Positions 56,728 through 64,000 of a stretch of DNA of 64,000 nucleotides are shown piece after piece. Source of the DNA: Candidatus Methylobacter titanis (GTDB taxonomy: Bacteria; Pseudomonadota; Gammaproteobacteria; Methylococcales; Methylomonadaceae). The position numbers and the translations under genes were made by a program. The notes beneath the pieces were generated by a model that did no database searches, was not told the origin of the DNA, and saw only the letters and a program-made list of their open reading frames with translations. Position 1 is the first letter of the stretch, and every line of letters begins with the position of its first letter. The stretch covers positions 20,796 to 84,795 of the forward strand of contig JAQSDX010000006.1 in NCBI GenBank assembly GCA_029946125.1. The letters run 5' to 3'.

Positions 56728-58134
56728 ATGACCAACGTTAACTCCGACAAACTTTCCAGCGCCCGATTTGCCCAAGCAACCGATGCCTTTGTAGAGGTAT
56801 TCACCGCCTCTGTCGACTTTGACCAGCGCATGGCGCAGCAGGATATTGAAGGATCAATTGCCCACGCAAAAATGCTTTGCTCTTGCGGAATCCTGACCGA
56901 ACCGGAACGTGATGACATTATTAATGGCTTGACCCAAATCAGCCAGGAAGTCATTAAGGGTGAGTTTGTCTGGTCGATCAAACAGGAAGATGTTCATATG
57001 AACATTGAAGCCCGCCTGACTGATTTAATCGGCATTGCCGGGAAAAAACTGCATACCGGACGCTCCCGTAATGATCAGGTAGCGACGGACATTCGCCTTT
57101 ACCTGCGCAGTGAAATTCAACAGATTACTATCCAGCTCACGCGCTTGCAAACCGCCATTCTGGATTTGGCAGAACAACATAGCGATACCATCATGCCGGG
57201 CTTTACGCATTTACAAGTCGCTCAACCGATAACCTTCGGCCATCACCTGATGGCATGGTTCGAAATGCTAAGCCGCGATAGGGAAAGGCTTGAGGATTGC
57301 TGCAAGCGCGTCAATATTATGCCGCTAGGTTCAGCGGCGTTGGCAGGAACCAGTTACCCGATAGACCGTCAGATGACTTCTGATTTACTGGGTTTTAATC
57401 GTCCGTCAGCTAATTCGCTGGATTCGGTCAGCGACCGTGATTTTGCGATTGAGTTTACCGCAGCAGGCAGCTTAATCATGATGCATTTATCGCGTTTTTC
57501 TGAAGAATTAATCTTATGGTCCAGCGCCCAGTTCAACTTCATTGAAATGCCCGATGCCTTTTGCACCGGCTCTTCAATTATGCCGCAAAAGAAAAACCCC
57601 GACGTACCCGAATTGGTTCGAGGCAAATCCGGCCGGGTAACCGGCCACTTAGTTTCATTGCTGATGCTGATGAAAAGCCAGCCATTGGCTTACAACAAAG
57701 ACAATCAGGAAGATAAGGAGCCGCTATTCGATACTGTCGACACCTTAATTAATTGTCTGCGAGCTTATGCCGACATGGTTCCTCACATCGAAGCCAAAAA
57801 AGCCAATATGTATAATTCAGCTAAACGCGGCTTTGCCACGGCAACCGATTTAGCCGATTATCTGGTACGTAAAGGTATGGCTTTTCGTGATGCACATGAA
57901 GTTGTCGGTCTGGCTGTGCGCCTAGGATTAGAAACACAACGCGATTTATCCGAACTTCCCCTGTCAGAACTACAGCATTTTTCAAGCTTGGTTACTGATG
58001 ATGTTTTTGGCTACCTAACCCTGGAAGGTTCGGTCGCAGCGCGTAAACATATTGGCGGCACGGCTCCCGATACCGTCAGACTCGCCATTCAGACGGCAAG
58101 ACAAAGCATCCACTTCTTGCCTAAAGTTCTGTAG
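56728..58134 (+). CDS. argH: Argininosuccinate lyase
   Basis: Last step of arginine synthesis. 468 residues. Fumarase-superfamily signature [19 protein letters not shown] with catalytic Ser (near 281-299), [16 protein letters not shown] (near 110-125) and the N-terminal [11 protein letters not shown]. Divergent from hemC, the frequent argH/hemC arrangement. Confidence 0.98.
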   Translation: MTNVNSDKLSSARFAQATDAFVEVFTASVDFDQRMAQQDIEGSIAHAKMLCSCGILTEPERDDIINGLTQISQEVIKGEFVWSIKQEDVHMNIEARLTDLIGIAGKKLHTGRSRNDQVATDIRLYLRSEIQQITIQLTRLQTAILDLAEQHSDTIMPGFTHLQVAQPITFGHHLMAWFEMLSRDRERLEDCCKRVNIMPLGSAALAGTSYPIDRQMTSDLLGFNRPSANSLDSVSDRDFAIEFTAAGSLIMMHLSRFSEELILWSSAQFNFIEMPDAFCTGSSIMPQKKNPDVPELVRGKSGRVTGHLVSLLMLMKSQPLAYNKDNQEDKEPLFDTVDTLINCLRAYADMVPHIEAKKANMYNSAKRGFATATDLADYLVRKGMAFRDAHEVVGLAVRLGLETQRDLSELPLSELQHFSSLVTDDVFGYLTLEGSVAARKHIGGTAPDTVRLAIQTARQSIHFLPKVL

Positions 58135-58318
58135 GCAATATTTAACTTGCCTAGATTTATTTCCTCGGCTACATCCGTTGGCATACTCAACAATCAACAG
58201 TCGCTTTCCATGTCAATAGACTAATCATCATAGTTTTTGGTACAATTGCCAAGTTTCTCGGAAGCTTTAGGGCTATCCGTTTTTGTAAGTTTTCTTTTCA
58301 TCAATCTGGAGAATATCT

Positions 58319-59332
58319 ATGCCAATTAAAGTTGCAATCAATGGTTATGGTCGTATTGGACGTAATATCGTTCGCGCATTATACGAATCAGGCCGCACCA
58401 ACGAAATTCAAATTGTTGCAATCAATGATTTAGGCGACGCTGCAACCAATGCTCATCTGACTCAATATGATTCAGTGCATGGAAAATTTCCTTTCGAAGT
58501 CAGTGTTGATGGCGATTACATCGTTATTAACGGCGATAAGATTAAGGTTTTCTCAGAAAGAGACCCATCAAAACTGCCATGGAAAGACCTAGATATTGAT
58601 GTCGTTCATGAATGTACTGGTTTTTTCACCAGCAAAGCCAAGGCATCTGCTCATATCACTGCCGGCGCAAAAAAAGTTATTATTTCAGCACCCGGCGGCA
58701 ACGATGTTGATGCAACTATCGTCTATGGCGTAAATCATGATGTGCTGAAAGCATCCGATACCGTTATTTCCAATGCGTCATGCACAACTAACTGTTTATC
58801 GCCCTTAGTTAAGCCGCTACTCGACACCATTGGTGTGGTCCATGGCTTAATGACCACGATTCACTCTTACACCAACGATCAAGTTTTAACTGACGTTTAT
58901 CACAGCGATTTACACCGCGCTCGTTCAGCCACACAATCCATGATTCCTACAAAGACCGGTGCCGCTGCCGCTGTTGGCTTGGTACTACCTGAACTGGTTG
59001 GCAAAATGGATGGTTTCGCTATGCGTGTGCCGACTATTAACGTTTCTGTTGTTGATTTAACTTTTCAAGCGGGCAGAAATACCACCAAAGAAGAAGTTGA
59101 CCAAATTCTGAAAACAGCCTCTGAAAGCTCATTAAAAGGCATTCTGGAATTCAACACTAAGCCATTGGTTTCAATTGACTTTAATCATAATCCTGCGTCA
59201 TCTATTTATGAGTCGTCATTGACCAAGGTCATGAATGGTAACTTTGTAAAAGTTCTAGCTTGGTATGACAACGAATGGGGCTTCTCAAATCGTATGTTGG
59301 ACACCACAATTGCTTTAGTCAACGCTAAATAA
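58319..59332 (+). CDS. gap: Glyceraldehyde-3-phosphate dehydrogenase
   Basis: Glycolysis/gluconeogenesis. 337 residues. NAD-binding [15 protein letters not shown] (near 7-21), nucleophile Cys in [13 protein letters not shown] (near 154), and C-terminal [20 protein letters not shown] after the second strand (AINDLGD) contains the Asp that favours NAD over NADP. GGAG about 9 bp before the ATG. Followed by pyk after 15 bp. Confidence 0.98.
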   Translation: MPIKVAINGYGRIGRNIVRALYESGRTNEIQIVAINDLGDAATNAHLTQYDSVHGKFPFEVSVDGDYIVINGDKIKVFSERDPSKLPWKDLDIDVVHECTGFFTSKAKASAHITAGAKKVIISAPGGNDVDATIVYGVNHDVLKASDTVISNASCTTNCLSPLVKPLLDTIGVVHGLMTTIHSYTNDQVLTDVYHSDLHRARSATQSMIPTKTGAAAAVGLVLPELVGKMDGFAMRVPTINVSVVDLTFQAGRNTTKEEVDQILKTASESSLKGILEFNTKPLVSIDFNHNPASSIYESSLTKVMNGNFVKVLAWYDNEWGFSNRMLDTTIALVNAK

Positions 59333-59347
59333 CGGATTTTCCACATA

Positions 59348-60787
59348 ATGTTAAGAAGAACCAAAATTTTAGCCACACTAGGTCCCGCTACAGACAAGCC
59401 CGGCGTACTCGAAGGCATGTTTGCAGCGGGCCTTGATTTTGTTCGCATGAACTTTTCACATGGCTCTGCTCAAGATCACATCAACAGAGCCAACGCTGTC
59501 CGTGAACTTAGCCTAAAAACCGGCAGACTGGTGGGTATTTTAGCGGACTTACAAGGCCCTAAAATTCGTATTGCCCGCTTTAAAGACACCAAAGTGTTTT
59601 TAAATGAGGGACAGGATTTTGCTTTGGATATCAACCTGGATCCACTAGCTGGCGATAATACTCAAGTAGGCATTACCTATGAACCCTTAGCCTTAGAAGT
59701 TAAGCCGGGAAGCAGGCTGCTACTGGATGATGGCCGTATCGTACTTGATGTGGTCAACGTTGAAAATATGCGCGTTAACTGCACGGTTATCGTGGGTGGC
59801 GACCTGTCTAATAACAAAGGTATCAACCTGATGGGCGGCGGTCTTTCTGCCGCAGCATTAACCGACAAGGACAAGGAAGATATTAAAACGATTGCGATAA
59901 TGAAATGCGATTATGTCGCCATTTCTTTTCCACGCACCGCTGAAGATCTTCATGAAGCACGTCGTCTGTTAGTGGCTGCAGGTTGTCATGCCGGCATCGT
60001 GGCAAAGGTTGAACGGGCTGAAGCCCTCGATGTTATTGACGAAATCATTCTGGCATCGGATGCCGTCATGGTTGCTCGCGGTGATCTTGGCGTCGAAATT
60101 GGTGATGCCAACCTGCCTGCCGTGCAAAAAATGTTGATTAATCGTACCCGGTCGCTGAATCGTGTTGCGATTACCGCCACGCAAATGATGGAATCAATGA
60201 TTGATAACCCGATTCCTACTCGCGCTGAAGTTTTTGATGTTGCCAATGCGGTTTATGACGGTACCGATGTCATCATGCTATCGGCAGAGACGGCCTCCGG
60301 CAAATACCCGATTAAAGCCATTGAAGCCATGCATCGCGTTTGCGTTGAAGTGGAAAAACAATCCCAAGTCCGTGTTTCAAAACATCGTGTTGACCTCCAG
60401 TTTGAGCGCGTCGACGAGGCCATTGCCATGTCTGCAATGTACCTGGCTAACCACTCCAATATCAATGGTATTGCTGCGCTAACCGAATCAGGCTCAACAC
60501 CCTTATGGATGTCCAGAATTAGCTCAGGTATTCCAATTTTTGCGTTCAGCCCTCATCAAGAAACGCTGGGGAAAGTCACCTTATATCGTGGAGTTTTTCC
60601 AATACTTTTCATCCATGACCTCAGTGATCATGCCGAAGTAAACCGAGCAATCCTAGCTGAATTAAAAAGGCGCGGCGTAGCTGCGGATGGTGATACATTT
60701 ATCATCACTCAAGGCGATCTGGAAGGGATACCGGGCGGAACCAACGCTTTAAAAGTCATCACTGTTGGACCTGACACAACCGCTTAA
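59348..60787 (+). CDS. pyk: Pyruvate kinase
   Basis: Converts phosphoenolpyruvate and ADP to pyruvate and ATP. 479 residues. MNFSHGS (near 34-40), DLQGPKIRI (near 67-75), [18 protein letters not shown] with catalytic Lys (near 217-234), [12 protein letters not shown] (near 240-251) and [10 protein letters not shown] (near 277-286). C-terminal regulatory domain complete. Forms a gap-pyk operon ended by a strong terminator. Confidence 0.98.
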   Translation: MLRRTKILATLGPATDKPGVLEGMFAAGLDFVRMNFSHGSAQDHINRANAVRELSLKTGRLVGILADLQGPKIRIARFKDTKVFLNEGQDFALDINLDPLAGDNTQVGITYEPLALEVKPGSRLLLDDGRIVLDVVNVENMRVNCTVIVGGDLSNNKGINLMGGGLSAAALTDKDKEDIKTIAIMKCDYVAISFPRTAEDLHEARRLLVAAGCHAGIVAKVERAEALDVIDEIILASDAVMVARGDLGVEIGDANLPAVQKMLINRTRSLNRVAITATQMMESMIDNPIPTRAEVFDVANAVYDGTDVIMLSAETASGKYPIKAIEAMHRVCVEVEKQSQVRVSKHRVDLQFERVDEAIAMSAMYLANHSNINGIAALTESGSTPLWMSRISSGIPIFAFSPHQETLGKVTLYRGVFPILFIHDLSDHAEVNRAILAELKRRGVAADGDTFIITQGDLEGIPGGTNALKVITVGPDTTA

Positions 60788-60853
60788 AGCCTTATTGCTA
60801 CTGGATAGCAGCTCTCTCTCCGAGAATAACGCTTTTCAGTAGATAACCCACCC

Positions 60854-60894
60854 AAATGGCCTGAAAAAACTTTACTTTTTCAGGCCATTTTTTT
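60854..60894 (+). terminator. Rho-independent terminator after pyk
   Basis: Perfect 15-bp stem AAATGGCCTGAAAAA (60854-60868) / TTTTTCAGGCCATTT (60876-60890), 7-nt loop, then TTTT. Lies 67 bp after pyk between the convergent pyk and clpB. Confidence 0.93.
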
Positions 60895-60942
60895 AATAGC
60901 TTACATCTGTCAATAGCCATTTTTGGGTAGTTACGCCAAATC

Positions 60943-63519
<2,577 letters not shown>

Positions 63520-63560
63520 AATAGTCGCCCCATCTGTGAGTTTTTTAAGATATGACTAGC

Positions 63561-63587
63561 ATGGGGGATAGTACGATTGTTTTCAAG
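63561..63587 (-). promoter_or_regulatory. Sigma-32 (heat-shock) promoter of clpB
   Basis: Minus strand CTTGAAA (63587-63581), 14-bp spacer, CCCCAT (63566-63561): an exact match to the RpoH consensus, 42 bp upstream of the clpB start. Confidence 0.85.
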
Positions 63588-64000
63588 CCGGATTATTGGT
63601 TAGATATATTAAGATTGAACGTTGAAGCGTTGGCAGAGACCAATGCTTGCACTTGCTTAACAAAGGAAAACGCATGACAATATTATTGATTTTGTGGGTA
63701 AAAGATATTATTGATGACTATCGATTTACCGCAACACTCTATATTCATCAATAACCACGTTTGTCAAGACTGCAAGGTTTTTCTATTTCGATTAGGCTCA
63801 AATGTAACAAGAGGAGAGGAGCGATACCCTCGCTCCCACAAGGGTCTAAATTGTCCCGGTTTAAGTTAGAAGCCTCTATGACCGAAGCAAACGGCCTATT
63901 ATCTACTTAGTGCCAGACCGAAAAAGCATTCTTTTCAGCCGCACCCCATTTTTGCAGCTATTCCATCGTCAGCTGGAGTGCATTTTTCGGAAAAATCAGC
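63588..64000. other. Non-coding stretch upstream of clpB to window end
   Basis: 413 bp. No supported gene. A 26-codon frame at 63674-63754 preceded by AAGGA is too short to judge. A small hairpin GGAGCGA-taccc-TCGCTCC at 63818-63836 resembles a REP element. Confidence 0.5.

Noticed and set aside
63674..63754. 26-codon frame with AAGGA upstream near the window end
   Set aside because: Too short and of no recognisable family; a chance frame in AT-rich DNA is as likely.

Overview
The window reads as a chromosomal segment of a gammaproteobacterium. The order tuf / tRNA-Trp / secE / nusG / rplKAJL / rpoBC, the lipoprotein outer-membrane gene lolB, the mreBCD-mrdA-rodA-mltB-rlpA-dacC-lipBA cluster and the argH | hemCDXY arrangement are all of that type. 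The presence of GatCAB beside ordinary tRNA genes, gap next to pyk, and many small palindromic repeats would fit the Methylococcales, but I cannot prove the order from sequence alone. Almost all genes are full length with good start sites, so this is a well-conserved housekeeping region with one clear insertion.

Layout. 1-9.9 kb (minus strand): the RNA polymerase/ribosomal stalk region, rpoC (cut by the window edge), rpoB, rplL, rplJ, rplA, rplK, nusG, secE, tRNA-Trp. 9.9-11.5 kb: tuf preceded by tRNA-Thr, tRNA-Gly and tRNA-Tyr, with a consensus promoter. 11.6-17.1 kb (minus): pth, rplY, prs, tRNA-Gln, ispE, lolB and a TPR lipoprotein. 17.3-21.8 kb (plus): hemA, prfA, prmC, a JAMM peptidase and a HAD phosphatase. 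21.9-24.7 kb: convergent dhaK/dhaL and an inositol-monophosphatase-family gene. 24.8-28.0 kb (minus): gatB, gatA, gatC. 28.2-39.9 kb (plus): the rod-shape, peptidoglycan and lipoate genes mreB to lipA. 39.86-51.73 kb: a Tn7-like transposon. 52.2-56.5 kb (minus): hemY, hemX, hemD, hemC. 56.7-60.8 kb (plus): argH, gap, pyk. 60.9-63.5 kb (minus): clpB with a heat-shock promoter.

The transposon can be bounded to the base: perfect 27-bp terminal inverted repeats at 39859-39885 and 51706-51732, flanked by the 5-bp duplication GATTG. It carries tnsA, tnsB, tnsC and a short tniQ at the right end, and a tnsE-like gene alone at the left end. It inserted within the last codon/stop region of lipA. The first bases of the transposon now encode a nine-residue tail and a new stop for LipA, while the original TGA stop lies just beyond the right end.

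The cargo is the most interesting part. A 794-residue protein with two GHKL ATPase domains (MORC/Hsp90-like at the N-terminus, histidine-kinase-like at the C-terminus) overlaps by 4 nt a 311-residue protein made of a response-regulator receiver domain plus a helical domain with an RNxxxH motif typical of HEPN ribonucleases. Beside them lie a DNA cytosine methyltransferase and a Vsr endonuclease gene that appears broken by a 19-nt deletion. I propose the kinase/receiver-HEPN pair as a candidate two-component-controlled RNase defence system; this is an inference from motifs and context.

Other features of note: small palindromic repeats that have entered coding regions in frame (twice in mltB, once in hemX) and also sit between genes; an mreC whose only start consistent with a full membrane anchor is ATA; and a terminator-like hairpin inside the 5' part of pth.
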